64,000 nt of DNA from Promerops cafer (lineage: Eukaryota; Chordata; Aves; Passeriformes; Nectariniidae), in assembly GCA_013398275.1 (NCBI GenBank), contig VZSE01002700.1, forward strand, positions 932,436 through 996,435, read 5' to 3'. Shown in pieces: positions 50,478 through 63,628 of the stretch. The notes under the pieces were generated by a model. The model was not told the DNA's origin and made no database searches. It worked only from the letters and a program-made list of their open reading frames with translations. Position numbers and translations under genes: made by a program. Each line of letters opens with the position of its first letter. Position 1 is the first letter of the stretch.

Positions 50478-51956
50478 AGGGATAATAGACATTTAATAAA
50501 TATTGGTACTGTCTGGAATCTGACACAGATTTCACCTGAACTAGTTATCCTAAACAACTCTTATAACCACTGGAAAGAAACAAGCATTTTGTGAGACCTA
50601 GATGTCTAACACAGGAAAGATGCCTCACATCTTTAAAGAACCTACCTCTAAAACTGACTCAGAGAAAGTTAAGTCCTGTCCCTGTTACTTGCAGTAGTCT
50701 TCCATTAACTAGTCTTGCCTGTAGAACTGCAAAATCAAAAGTACAAATACCAAACAACAGGCTATACATTCTAATGCAAAAAGACCTGGAAAGATCTTTT
50801 TGGCTAGTGAATGTCAAACAAACAAACTCTATTATCAGATGTAAAATAAAACAATCACTTTGGGCTTGTAAATGAGCTTTATTGTCTCAGAAAATTGAAA
50901 AAAAAATATTCTGTTCAACGAAAATTTTACTGAAAATGGCTTCTCAATGTGTAATAGTATTTAAAATGTCAACACAACAAAGGGCATTATGATAATAGAA
51001 TATTATACCTGTTATTTAAACCAGGGCTTGCTCTTCACAACAAATACTGTGTGATGTTCTTCACTCTCTCAATATGTGCAAGGTTACAAACACAGAAACT
51101 ATCTGGCCATGACAGTAATCATAGCTTTGGATAAAAATTTCATGAGAACAAACTCTAAAAAAGACTGATATATTTTCCATCAAACATGAATGAATACCTA
51201 CTTTATAAACATCTACATGATAAGTGGTAAAGGACAAGAAAAAAAAAAAAAGAGAAGATAATTGGGGTGATATTGTTCCTAATTATTAAACATACTAATG
51301 GCAAAAATGGGAGGATATGATGTAACAATAGTTACTCTCTCACAAGGTGCAGAATTATATTTTCAAACAACATATCCAGATATCCAGAACTTAGGAAAAC
51401 TTGAAAAAAATTGATCAGGGATGCTTGTGAATCAAGAGTACTCAGGGAATAGTAAAATTCATTCTTTAAATACATAATAGAGAGTGTATGAATAGATACT
51501 ATACTTCAGAGTCTAAGATGATCTCTGATTTTTCGAGAGGAAATAGACCTTTTTGCCAATTCTCGAGTGTTTGGAACTGTTCACAATAACAAGGAAAGTA
51601 GATTTTTTGGAAAGGATTGCTGTAAACCAATCTGGTAATTATTTTGATGTAAGAAAAGTAAGACATGCATTAACTACTCCACAGGGCATTGTAGAAGGTA
51701 GTCTGCCTGAGACTAGAGACACTGGAATTATGTGTACTAACCCGAAATGAAATCACAAGAGTCTGGGAACTCTATATGCATCATTTCTGTCCTCCACAAG
51801 ATAATTGCTCTATGCATTCATCAAGCCTGCTCTGTGAATCTGCAAACTCTCTTCCTTTTCAGCATTTTCACTTCAGAGCTGTTCTGACACCATCCAAGAC
51901 AACTTTACTCCTTTAAGCAATGCTGTAATATAACAGAAATGGAAGAACAATGTTAG

Positions 51957-51992
51957 AAAAAAAAAATATATATAAATACATATATAGATATA
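51957..51992. repeat. A-run and TA-rich simple repeat
   Basis: About ten A, then alternating TA with ATACATATATAGATATAG. Degenerate microsatellite. Confidence 0.85.
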
Positions 51993-52940
51993 GGTAGCCA
52001 CATGTAAGTAGCTAAAACCTGTCAGATCATTCCAAGAGCACTTCAGGAGCAACAAACCATGATTATACAGGGACACCCAGCTGTTCCAGAAAAAAGAGCC
52101 AAAAGAAACAGGAGATGCTCCACAGGAAGACTCATGTACAAGTAGTATCTTTCCCAGTAGGGCTGTCAGTCATCACAACTCAATTTAGATTTCTATTATG
52201 CTCTGCTACACTTCTCCTACCAAGATTATGGCTGCGTCCACACACAACTCTCAAAATTTTCAATAGATCCCAAACCTAAACTGTGTTTTCTTCATCTTAT
52301 ATGTCTTTTTCATGGCCCAGAGTTACCACTTTATTAATATAGTTTGGTTTAAGTGATGATGAAATTTATATCCCCACCCAGGTAACAATAATTGCCATAA
52401 AAAATAAGATATTGTTAAAATGCGTGCTTTGCAAATGAGTTGCTTTTACATTGCAAAATGTGTTCCTTCAAATAACAGATAGAAAAGAGGAGACCATGGA
52501 TTAGAGATGACATTGTTATTCTCCTTGCACATATCAATGATAAAGGAATAATAGTGGAAAAAGAAGTATAAACAGGCAATTACTAACTTTTGTCTGAAAA
52601 TTAGAGCAAAACTTCTAACTATGTGGAGACATATAGCTGTTTTGGAGGGATGTAGATATATCTATTAATTTATATTTATTTAGCATTAGGAAATATTTTT
52701 TTACTCCTGTGTCCCAAAGAACTCTATTAGTGTAATAAAATTAGGACAGAATTCAGAGACAGCTAGGAAAATGCAAGGGGGAGTTGCTGGATGAAATTTT
52801 GAATATATGAATATCCTAGCTTTTATTATACTTTCAGGAGAGTAAAAAATCAACATAATCTATTTGAAAAGAAAGAAAAAAAAAAAAACACATATTCCTC
52901 ATAATGTTGTTGGGTTTTTAAAATATTTTTATAATTTCCC

Positions 52941-52960
52941 TTTTTTTTTTTTTTTTTTTT
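52941..52960. repeat. T-tract (20 T)
   Basis: Uninterrupted T-run about 50 bases after a run of about 13 A, so the two could pair in single strands. No retrocopy body is recognised beside it. Confidence 0.9.
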
Positions 52961-55900
52961 GCCAGCCAATATGAGTTCTTTATTTTATATGTCATGGGCA
53001 TTTATTTAATTTATGGTGAGTGAAAAACAGCTTTAAAGAAAAATAAAAGATTTTTAAATTCCATATTTCCTGACACAAAGTCTTCAGAAAATAGTTTTTC
53101 AAGTGTTAAATATGGTATTTGGAGTAGCTGGTGTAAGTATTTATATTATTTGAGGGTAAAATATTTTATTTTATAATCTTATTTTTAGCTACATGCTTCC
53201 ATATTTTGGGACAGTAACTACTCTTATTCTTTCTGCTATTACTAAAATCAAGTCAGACACTTTATAACTTATCCTCTAATACAAATTAATTTGAAGGTGT
53301 GACTCAATATGGTGGTAGTCAAACAAATCAATCTATAACTTATTTGTGGTGCTGGTAATGATCTTCTTCTTTTTCCTTTCTGTATCTGTTTTATTGTACC
53401 TGGATGAACATTGTTTTCAGTGTTGCACACACTTGACTTAATTTAAAGGCTAGAGTTCAGGCCTACAGCTAGTCTATAGAACTTTTTAAATTTCAGTTTA
53501 AGTTCAAATAAAATTCCAGAGAAGATCAATCACTTCAGTACCCTTCACAAGCACAAACATGTTGTGTTCCTGTAGCTTCAAAGAAACATATGCAATTTGG
53601 TAAAATCAATGGACTACAAAAACTAAATCTCATGTAAAGATTATGAAGTTCCTGCGTTCCCCAAGTACATCATGTAACACTACTAAGCAGTAAGCAAGGA
53701 CTGCTACAGCTGAAGGTAAAACCATTCAGTATGTGAAATATGAATCCTTGTCTTCTTTGTAATGCAGAGTATTCAGGGCCTCCATTCCTCCACCTGATAC
53801 CCACAATTACAAAAAAGTAACCAGATCTTGAGGACTAAGGGAATGTTGAAACTATGGTAGGTGTTGTTAAGCTGCCCATATGACTTCCCATAACTATTGT
53901 CAGCATTAATTAATAGAGAGCCCTGATGCCCACAAAGAGGAATCTAAAACATCATCTGGCTTTTGGTTCAAAAAATGAATGAATCTCACTGTCAAGTAGC
54001 AGACTGACTGCAGCTGATGGATGTACAGGGATATCTTAAAATATGGTATTTGGGATGAAACTCCTAAAGGAGTCCTTAGCCTCCTTAGTGATGGCCTAGT
54101 GATGGTTGAAAATGCAAGGAACAATCAGTCATTCCCTTTTTCCCTATGGTCGCAAGTGATAAATTGGATAGCATGTTTCATTGGTCTTCCTGGCATGGAA
54201 ATTGTCTGTTGCTGCCTATGCCACCTTTAAAACCATTTTTCAATCCCTTTGCAGGATCTGCATCACAGTAGAGGACTGAAGACTCATGTCTGAAATGTAT
54301 TCAATACAATAAGATAAAATTGTTTGGAACAGCATCGAACTCTGTCTGTCTTACCTGTGCATGCCAGCTGAAAAAAAAAACACATACAAGAACTGAGAAA
54401 CCCTGGACAGAAAAATTAATCACAGAATTAAACTAGTTTTCTCGCTAACTATGCATTTGTAGGATACTTTAATTTTCATTACAGTCTTCTGCTGAAAAAA
54501 CCCAGCCATTAACAAGTGCTGAGGCAAAATACAGCTTAAGAGGATCTTGAAAATACTTAAAACTCTAAATGTGCCTTAAGCAGAAACAACACAATATCCT
54601 GCATTTAAAATGAAAATATATTTCTCCTTTGTGAATAGTTAGCTGGAGCCAAGAACACATCTGTTATGAGGATTCTACCTCATTTTTATGTCCTGCATTC
54701 TTGAGAACAAAAGGTTAAAAAAAATCATTTACAAATGTATATCTGCAAAGAACTTTGTATTATTTATTTGCTATTCTATTTAAAGTATTCTGTACATCTG
54801 CTGTTTATCATTAAGTTCACTAACATAAAACTGAATCTGCCCTGAGGTGATAATCTAAAAAAGGGGCTTTAGTGAGAGAAAATGTTATGGGAATGACAGA
54901 AGAATGCAACTATATATTTTGATGAACAGTGAGTGTTCAGTGACCCAAGACAGAGGAAGCTATAAATGATTCATAACTTTGAGAAATTCTGTAGTTTCAA
55001 TAATTTAAGACATAGAGTTCTCTCTAATTAAAAGTAAGTATAGTATCTATTCTAGTCTTAGCTCTTTTATTGGGTCCTGGCTTCAATAAAATTATTTTCA
55101 TGTGATTCACATTGCTATTTTAAGGGCCTCTGTATGGCGTATTCGTAGATTTATTATTATCTGATTTGCACATTGAAAACAATTGCTCTCAGGAGAATTA
55201 CAATGGGATTTGATTCAGATGTAAATAAATAACAGAAGAGCCCTGAGATCTCAGCACAGTTTGCTTCTTTTTGTAGAGCTTTCCAGATTTCCCAGCTTGC
55301 CAGAAAATCTTTTTCAAACCCAAAGACATAAATTTGAAATTTGTGTCTCACATTTTTTTGCTCTTGTTGTTTTTGACATAGATAGATACATTATTTATAT
55401 AATGAACAGCTGCCTTTGACTTCGGAAGTATGGTTGTTCTTGCAGTCATTCCTCTTTTAAAGGCAGACTAGATAAATGCTTCTAATGTTCTCAGTTGATA
55501 CCTGGAAATAATACCTTTTTGCTATTTTCTGTAGAATTGCCCTGGTTCTGCAAATATGTGCACACACAAATGTAATTAAAACATTTCAAAACTGTTTAAA
55601 GCTAAACATTCAGAAAACCCTCAGATGTCTTAAAACCTGCCACTTGTAATTTCTAGACACTTGGCATTCTGAAGGGTATCCAAAATCTGGATGCAGATAC
55701 ATTACAGAGGTAATCAAGAAAACTTGTAAGTGCTGGCCAGGGAACTGCAGAGCTAGGTAGAAGGAAAATCCTGAAATCCTGAACATCCCTAGGAAGTAGG
55801 AAACTGAATGGGACTGCCAGTGGGTTCTTCTGACTGTAAGAAATGGATACTGTGTCCTGGAAAAAGTTACCTAGAAAAGTATCCTTGAAAAAAACAAACA

Positions 55901-56064
55901 AACAAAAAAAACCCTAACCAAAACTAAGACTCAAACAGTATTTTTGGATGTTGTTTAGTCAAAAAATGGCAGTTTAAAGGAAATTCCTGTAACAGAGTTC
56001 AGAAGTCTGTAACTCCAGCTGAGGAGCAATAACTTTTTTAATACGTTGGGACTGATAAAGTAAG

Positions 56065-56917
56065 GTGGAATTTGATCTGTAGGAAGGCTCTACAGAGGGG
56101 TCTGGACAGGCTGATTCATAAGTCAAAGCCAGTTCTATGAATTTCAACAAGGTGAAGTGCTGGATCCTACACTTGGGTCAAAAATGTCCCAGACAGTGCT
56201 ACAGGCTGGGAGCAGAGATGCTGGAAAGTGGCCCAGCAGAAAAGGACCTGCGGGATTCTGGTCAATAGCCAGCTGAACATGAGCCAGTGTGTGCCCAGGT
56301 GGCCAAGAAAGCCAATGACATTCTGGCCTGCATCAGCAAGAGTGTGGCCAGCAGGACCAGGGCAGTGATTGGCCCCCTGTACTCAGCACTGGTGAGGCCC
56401 AACCTTGAATCCTGTGTTCAGGTTTTGGCCCCTCACTGCATGAAAGTCATTGAAGTGTTGGAATGTGTCCAGAGAAGGGCAATGAATCTGATGAAGGTGC
56501 TGGAGCACAAGTCTCATGAGGAACAGGTTAGGGAGCTGGGATTGTTTAGCCTGGAGTGAAGGAGGCTTGGGGTGGGGGGTGTCCATATTGCTCTGTACAA
56601 CTACCTGAAAGGAGGGTGTAGCCAGGTGGGGGTCAGTCTCTTCTCTCTGGTAACAAGCAACAGGACAAGACGAAGTCTCAAGCTGAGCCAGGAGAGGTTT
56701 ATATTTTATTTTAGGAAAAACTTCTTCACAGAAAGGCTTGTCCAACATTGGAACAGGCTGCCCAGGGAAGTGGTGGAATCATGATTACATTTAAAAACAT
56801 GTAGTTGGTGGCACCTGGGGACATGGTTTAGTGGTAAACTTGGCAGTGCTGGGTTAATGGTTGGACTTGATGTGCCTAAAGGTATTTTCCAACCTAAATG
56901 ATTTTGTGATTCTGTCT
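56065..56917 (+). mobile_element. CR1 LINE 3' half, longest copy in window
   Basis: About 850 bp covering the end of ORF2 and the 3' UTR. From about 56080 the region after the RT core is visible (CTACAGAGGGGTCTGGACAG, GAAGTGCTGGATCCTACACT). From 56287 the C-terminus reads [20 protein letters not shown], then [20 protein letters not shown], and later [19 protein letters not shown] and [20 protein letters not shown]. The frame stays open from 56287 to 56784 except for one stop at 56557-56559. It ends with TTGGACTTGATGTGCCTAAA and a single GATTCTGT-like tail unit. It is 5' truncated and inactive, lacking the endonuclease and catalytic RT. Confidence 0.95.
56287..56784 (+). pseudogene. CR1 ORF2 C-terminal remnant with one stop
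   Basis: Two open frames (56287-56559, 56572-56784) are in the same phase and separated only by a TGA where the family has a lysine codon (E-K-R-R-L). About 166 codons therefore align with the CR1 ORF2 C-terminus without a frameshift. The part encodes no catalytic site. The minus-strand frame 56383-56748 is its shadow. Confidence 0.9.
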
Positions 56918-57321
56918 GAACAAGGCATATTTGAGTGTATAATTAATGATCTTGTGTTTGCTTATATCCCTATATAACATTTTATTTCTTCAGATTAGGT
57001 GTAAACATTTTTCCACAGCTTTACTGATTCAGCCCTATTGATGACATTTGGGTGTGAGTTTTTGTGAGGGTGGGGAGAGAATAGATCTCTGAAATGCTGC
57101 AAGTTGCAAAAACTTTTAATCCATGATAGTTACCTCTTATTGGTACCTCCCCTGACCGCAGATATCCTCTGATCTTCTCCAAGCAAGTCCTCAGCTAGTT
57201 CTCTCATTTTTGCTTTCCCGTGTCTCTTGAAGCTACTACTAGGGTACTTTATTAAAGTTAAGAGATGTTGAAAGAGTGTATACGAAGAAAATGATAGATT
57301 ACATTGCTAATAATATGATAT

Positions 57322-57338
57322 GTAATAATAATAATAAT
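57322..57338. repeat. (TAA)n microsatellite, short
   Basis: About five TAA units in tandem. Confidence 0.9.
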
Positions 57339-57432
57339 GTAATGTTCTAAGAATATGTAGAAAAATCTTTCTGTAACTGACAATTTTTGGTATGTGTCAG
57401 CACACATTGTAGTTGCAGTCTCTGACAGGGGA

Positions 57433-57511
57433 GAGTGGAATGGCCCAACAGGGCCTGAGTGGAATGGGCATCCCACAGGTGCTGAGTGGAATGGCCCAAC
57501 ACTGTGGCCAG
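57433..57511. repeat. Short minisatellite, three units of 24-27 bp
   Basis: GAGTGGAATGGCCCAACA-type units begin at 57433, 57457 and 57484. The first and third are nearly alike over 18 bases, and the middle one has GGGCATCCCACA. The block is GC-richer than its surroundings and gives rise to three overlapping minus-strand open frames (57258-57597), which are artefacts. Confidence 0.85.
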
Positions 57512-60500
57512 TGACAGCAACCACAGAGAGCCCCCAAAACATCTGGGGACCACTGAGACAAGACTAGAGCCCAGCTTCGATGTCCCATCACAAGCATTTG
57601 GATGCGAAGAGCAAAAAGGTGGATGGAAAAAGAAATAATGAGCTAGGAAAGGTAGAAGATAAGTTAGAAAGATAGACCCAGAGTTTAAGACAGTTTTAAG
57701 GCTTTATGTATCACCCAAAAATCAATACACATTCAGAAGTCATACACTTTGTGGTACTTAAGGTATATTTTATCCAGGAAGGGTTGTCTTGGTGTCCTGA
57801 AAAGTTTTTACCATTGGAATGGTTTCAACCTTAGAGAATTCACAAAACATTTGCTCTACGAGACGTACAATTTGCCTTCAATGTAGCAGCCTGACTTGGG
57901 GAGAGGACATCGGTGAACCCATCATTTACCAGTGCCTGGGTGGGAGGTCTAGGCAATAGATCTTCAGACATGAGGGAGCAGATGAACAACTTCTTCTCCC
58001 TGCTTTTTCACTAGCCCTGCTTTAAATGCACCATTGGCGCTATTCCTAGAATTAAATAGAAAATATGAGAATCCCACTGCAGCTCAGGTATGGGTCAGAG
58101 GGTTTGAAGAATATTCCAAGAGCTGAATAGCTGAATACATACGGCCACTAGGAGAAATGCAGTTTCCTGTGGACTTTGAATGCTTCCGTGGTTTGTTAGA
58201 GGATACTGAAAAAAGAATTCTGAAAATGTTCAGAGATCCATACATTTCTAATACTGTTTTAACATGATTAATAAGTATCAAAATCCATTCATTAATTTAA
58301 TTCCCCATCCCTTCAACTCTCTTTGGCAACCTCTTAAGATATCACAATGATGACTTTGGGGTTTTTTAAGACTGTAAACTCTCTGCTTCTTTCTCAGTAT
58401 ACAAAATAGATCTCAGGTGTCATCTGACACTTACAAGCAAGATTGCGACAACTCTTACAGTAAACCAAGGTTTAGTTTACTTATGTTGGTGGAAGAGAAA
58501 TTATTTAGTCCGAAAGCTTTATTACAGATTAAGCAGAAAGAAGATGAGGGAGCAATTAAAATATTTTAGATTCTTTAAGTTTCAGATTCTCCAAATCCTT
58601 CAAGGTCAGTAAAGAGATAACTGAGATTAATTCCAGAAGTTTTCTTCAATTAAGTAATTGTAAAAGGGTTGCAAGCACACTTTTAAACATGATTCTCATA
58701 AGAGAATAAAAGAGTGGATTCTGATTCTTCAGAGCACAACAAAGTTTAAGACCAAATGCTTCAGCATTTACATATAATTGAAACTACTAAGTTTGAACAG
58801 TGCTCTGTGACTAAGTAGTGGTCAATCTTGCTGGGTAAAATATGGAATAATACATAATATGTGTACACACAGGCCTTGCTGGTCTTGGATTAATGTTTAC
58901 AGACATCCTCTTAAAGATTGCTACATTTTATGGGTGATAATGATGCCTGAATTATTTTTCCCTCAACCGTCTCAATTTATGCAAAATAATTATTGTAAAC
59001 TTTGCTTATAGATATTGCATTATGTTCTTGTGAATGAGATGTCATCATACATCTGAAGGGGATGATAAGCATGGAAGACAATATAGTTAATTACTTTTAC
59101 TGTAAAAATCTGTTACCAGAGTTTGAATCAACTCCCATCAGCGTCGTTACTTATCTTGATGAAAATAAATTTGTTCACATATAAAATAACTCACCTATTC
59201 TTAAAGAAAAACATACATGGGAGGAAGCACCTGACTGTCACCTCCTAATTTTGCATCACTGGTTTAAACTGTCCAGCAAAAATTACTCAGAGTGCCTAGA
59301 GGTAATATTGCAACAAGCCAATGATTAGGAGTCCCAGTGAGGGGAAAGTTGAGTTGGGGAAGACAATGCCTAAAATCTTACCTCTAGAAAGATTAAATAG
59401 TTTAAAACACGATATTTTGACCATTTTTCCCTTTCTTTCCCTAAAAGGTAAAAAGATTTACCTTCATGTTAATTATATTTAGGAAAACAAACTTTTCATG
59501 CTTTTGTTTTCTTCAGAAAATGTTAGCCCTTGATAATATCATTAATATTAGGAAAATAGTAAAAAGTATTTTTGTCTAATTTGTTTTGGATGGCAATGTC
59601 AGAGCTAAATTGGGTAAGCATATAATTGGCTAAAAGTTATAAATCTTAATTTATGTTCATGTCAGTTAGTTCAGACATATTTAGACATCCAGCAGAGCTC
59701 TAGTAAAAAAAAAATCTACACAACTGTCATTAAATGATCAGTTTCAGTGATACCTATCTATTTTTTTCTAAAAATAAACATTTTTCCTTTGTTATTTCAA
59801 TCTACAAAGTGAATCCACATGTTAGATAACAGCACTAAAATATGAAGATTGTGATTTGAACATTTATGGAAATTTTGATCCATGTAAGAAAACTGTGTTT
59901 AGGCCAAAAATTGCTTTCCTCATCTACAAAAATCCTTCATGTGATTAGGAATACTTCTACAGTCTTAAAAGTCCACTCAGAATCAATCTTGCAAGATTAA
60001 GTGTGCAACTGGGTTGTGGATTGCAGACTAAGATGTTAACAATTAGCTTTGTCACCATTTGAGTATCTAATCCTCCAGTTGTGCATGTGTATATTAACTC
60101 CAGCAGAGCTCTGGGAGGGTGCAGAGATGTGCCTACACAGCCCTCTGCATATCCACACTCTTTTTTTCCCACTTTTTTTGAGAGGGATTTTACTACCTCT
60201 CACCACAGCTTTCACATAAATCAACCTTTCTGAAAAGAAATTTCAGACTTTCTTTTTGGACTGCAGAAAAAGGGGAAAAAATACAAAAAAATTGAATTTG
60301 TCCACAAAACTTATGTTACTTAAACTCTGAATTAATGAAATCTCATCAGAAAATATATTAGATTTATTTCAATTGCTTGCTTGTCTATGACTGTGCAGAA
60401 AAATGCAGGACCAGATAATGATATACAGTGTACATATACTGTATGCATTTTTTTTTTCATAATTCAAAAATCTTTGAGATTTTGTTAGCTTTAGAATGAT

Positions 60501-63030
60501 AAATTCAATAAAAGTCCAGAATTTTTTTACAGCAGTGCTCTAGCAGAAGTTGTGACTCTTCATTCATCTATAACATTAAAAATATTTTCTTTTTCATTAT
60601 AATATTATACTCTCTATTCTTCCCTTTCAAAACCACTTGGCTTGTAGAATATTAATTGTGTTGCTTTTTAATAACATTATATGAATAACACTGTATGGGA
60701 AATGGTGTAATCAAGTGTCATTATATCAAGATATTTTCAAATAATAATTCTCTCCTGCTATTACAGAAACACCAGATCTGTTGCAGTGATCCTGGATACA
60801 AAAGACATAATCTTATTTATTTTCAAAAGAGAGGTTTTAAACCTGTAGCAATGTTACAGTAAAAAACTTTGCTGAATTGTACTTACTATTTATGATCTGT
60901 TACATTTGGAAAATTGTGGAATAAGATATAGTTCTCTGTGTGCAAAGTCAAAACAATATGATCGTGACTGTATTAAATAAAAAATCTGTTTGAACTGTTC
61001 CCCTCTCTCACTAGGCTGGTGATGAAAAGTGGAATTAACTGTGTGTAAAGCATTAGAGATGTGAGGAAAATTAAGATAACAGGGTTAGGTTGTTCATAAA
61101 GATAATAACTAAGTAGCAATAAGAAAAAAATCAAATCCCACCCAGCACATTCTTATCTTTACAACAAATGAATTGTCATGATTAAATCAATAGATCTCCT
61201 TCCATGCCTAAAGAACAAAATCACAGTCATCTGAAAACTTTTAGAAATAAATGTCCATGTCCTTTTCTCCGTTTTCACTGTTCAAGCAATCTTATCATTG
61301 ATATCACATTCATATTTTACGTAAACCACATAGCACTAACAAATGCCTTTCCATGTCATCTCAGTAGGTTTATTACTGAAGGAAGAGTGGCTGCATCAGA
61401 ATGAAAAAGTGTCAATGAGCCCACACTCTGCTGGACAGCTCCAAATTAATCATATAGTTCATTACAAAACCAGCATTTCCCTTTTCCAGATGACAGTGAT
61501 CACAGCCAGCCATGGAAAAGTTTCTCCAGATGAGGTGCCTGAAGGAGAGCACTAATCTGAGTCTTCTGAGAGAGCTATGCTTTCCTTTCCCAGAGGCTGC
61601 AAAACACCATAAAAGAATGTTCTCCTTGGCTTGCCCCCATCTTTTCCCTTCAACACACACTTCTCAATTTATTGAACAGCTTCAGAGCCTGAACTGTGGA
61701 ATTTAACTCCTGAATATCTGAGGTAAAGGGGGTTCAACCTGATTAGCTTGACTTTCCCTCAAGTCCCTTTGTTCTTTTATATCTTACAATGAAAAGAAAA
61801 GAGCAGAAGTGGGGGGAAAGCACACAAGCAGCCATGAATGGATAATCTACTTCTTTAAAATATCCCATTTTCTAAGGCACTTAACCCATGAAGTGACACA
61901 GAATAAGACAAGAAGGAAAGACTTTTCATGAAGGATAACCTACAATGTGGTTAATGAAGGCCAAGAGGTTGTGATAAGCTTACTGGTGGTCTCGTAGTTA
62001 TGAATGACAGAAAAACAGGATAAATACTTAGGATAAATCCACAAAATAGTCATGTGTTTGCTTTTCAAGAGCCACTATGCTTTCTCTTGAGCAAAACAGG
62101 GGGAGGAATCAAAGAAAGGACCAAACAAAATAAATCTATAGAGTACTCCCAACACATAAATCTTAATTTCCTCTAGGGAAGGGAGGAAAGGTTCTACCTG
62201 TGGAGCATAAAGAGTACCTTGACCTTTTCAGAGCAGTTTCTCACTTGAGATTCACAAGTAACAAAAGAGACAAAGATTTAATTGTATGGCACTTTGTCAT
62301 TTGGTTTGGTGATGTTTGCTGTTCTCACAAAAGACGTGGAAATATTCCTCAAAAAAATAGTATCAGCTTGGGATGCACTAAGTGTTTCGACAAGAATTTC
62401 AGCAAGAGAAAATTTTGAACCAATGGGCTCTGGCACAGAGACAGTCTACATTTATGGTTCAAACTTTTGCTGACCTGGCAACTCTTATGAGTCTCTTTAG
62501 AGACCCACAGTTGTCTGCTCAATAAGAAGGCAAATCTCCACCCCAACATGATACAGTTCTAAAGGTCATGAAGATTTTATCCTTTTCTGGGCTTTACTAT
62601 ATTAATGGATTCTTTACAAAAGGGGGACTATTCTCAAAAAAACCCAAAAAATCTCCAAAAGTATAAATTGAAGGAGCTCTTTTTCCTTTATTCTGAGGTT
62701 TATAATGTATCTTTGTATCTTCTTATTTTCTGTTTCTGGGTTCTAAACCTCTGTTTTGTTTCTCATTACAAACTACAGGAACAATCTTATTCTATATCAT
62801 TATTTGATAAACAAATCAATGCAAGAGACATATGTTATTCCTCAAAAACAGCAAAAATATAAACATCTGCTCTAAATCCCCAAATGAAACACATTTTCCT
62901 TCAGGACATTTAAGTTTTCATTTCCTGATATATCATCTTTCGTGTCTCAGCCTTCTTATGGGAAATCCTGAAGCCATTGCTCTGGATGAGAATAAATAAA
63001 TGTAAGGACTCCAAAGCAATTAGGGGAAAA

Positions 63031-63060
63031 AAACCCAACCCAACCCAAACCAAGCCAAAA
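63031..63060. repeat. Imperfect (AACCC)n repeat
   Basis: AAACCCAACCCAACCCAAAC then CAAGCCAAAA. Not the vertebrate telomere unit (TTAGGG); a simple C/A-rich repeat. Confidence 0.85.
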
Positions 63061-63484
63061 CATCCTTGATTAAATTGTTTACAATATACACAGGCCATGT
63101 GATCACAGCTAGATAAAACAGAGTTAAAAAGATTGACAAGAGTTTTTCATTTTTTTCCTCCAAATATATGTTAAGAGGTGTTTGTGCTTTATCTTTGTAT
63201 TTGGAGGAGTGGTGAAGATGAAAAAGGACTGGGTAAAACAGGTTTCTGCTGCTTTGAAAATAGGCTTGAATACCTTGATGTGAATTTATGTAATGGAACT
63301 ACTGTACAGGATTAGGGCCTAGTACAATTTGAATCAAAAATCAAGGATCAGAGGGAAGTAAGAATGTCCTTTTCGGTCAGCAAATACTGGTGTGGAAGTG
63401 TTAAAGGATTGATTTCATAATGGTGGGAAAAACTTGTCTGAAAAACTATTTTGTACCTTTCCCCAAATAAATGTCTTTGATGAT

Positions 63485-63628
63485 GCAAACTTTAATATAT
63501 GGTTGAAATCACCTTTGTTGGAAACCTACTTAAGGACTGAAAAGCAAAAAGATTGAGCAAACTTTAATATATGGTTGAAATCACCTTTGTTGGAAACCTA
63601 CTTAAGGACTGAAAAGGAAAAAGATTGG
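63485..63628. repeat. 72-bp tandem duplication, 2 mismatches
   Basis: Copy 1 is 63485-63556, copy 2 is 63557-63628, directly adjacent. They differ at two sites (C/G near the end, A/G at the last base). The unit starts GCAAACTTTAATATATGG. The mismatches argue for a real duplication, not an assembly overlap. Confidence 0.96.

Larger units (their letters stand above)
50478..56064. other. AT-rich DNA after the LTR, no retroviral genes found
   Basis: I see no gag, pro, pol or env after the PBS, so the provirus body is lost or cut off soon after 50480. The remainder shows no gene. Low-complexity items are the A/TA run at 51957-51992, an A-run at about 52876-52888 and a T-tract at 52941-52960. Open frames at 50591-50875, 51553-51750, 53906-54230 and 55653-55901 lack support. 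Confidence 0.5.
56918..63484. other. AT-rich unique non-coding DNA
   Basis: No gene is visible in about 6.5 kb. Present are a small (TAA)n run at 57322-57338, a short minisatellite at 57433-57511, an imperfect AACCC repeat at 63031-63060 and the usual A- and T-runs. All open frames (57258-57597, 59957-60224, 61204-61706, 62200-62862, 62910-63098) lack domains, and many overlap on opposite strands. Confidence 0.5.

Noticed and set aside
57258..57597. Three overlapping minus-strand open frames rich in GHST repeats
   Set aside because: They are translations of the short minisatellite at 57433-57511 in several phases.
63031..63060. AACCC repeat considered as interstitial telomere sequence
   Set aside because: The unit is not CCCTAA/TTAGGG.
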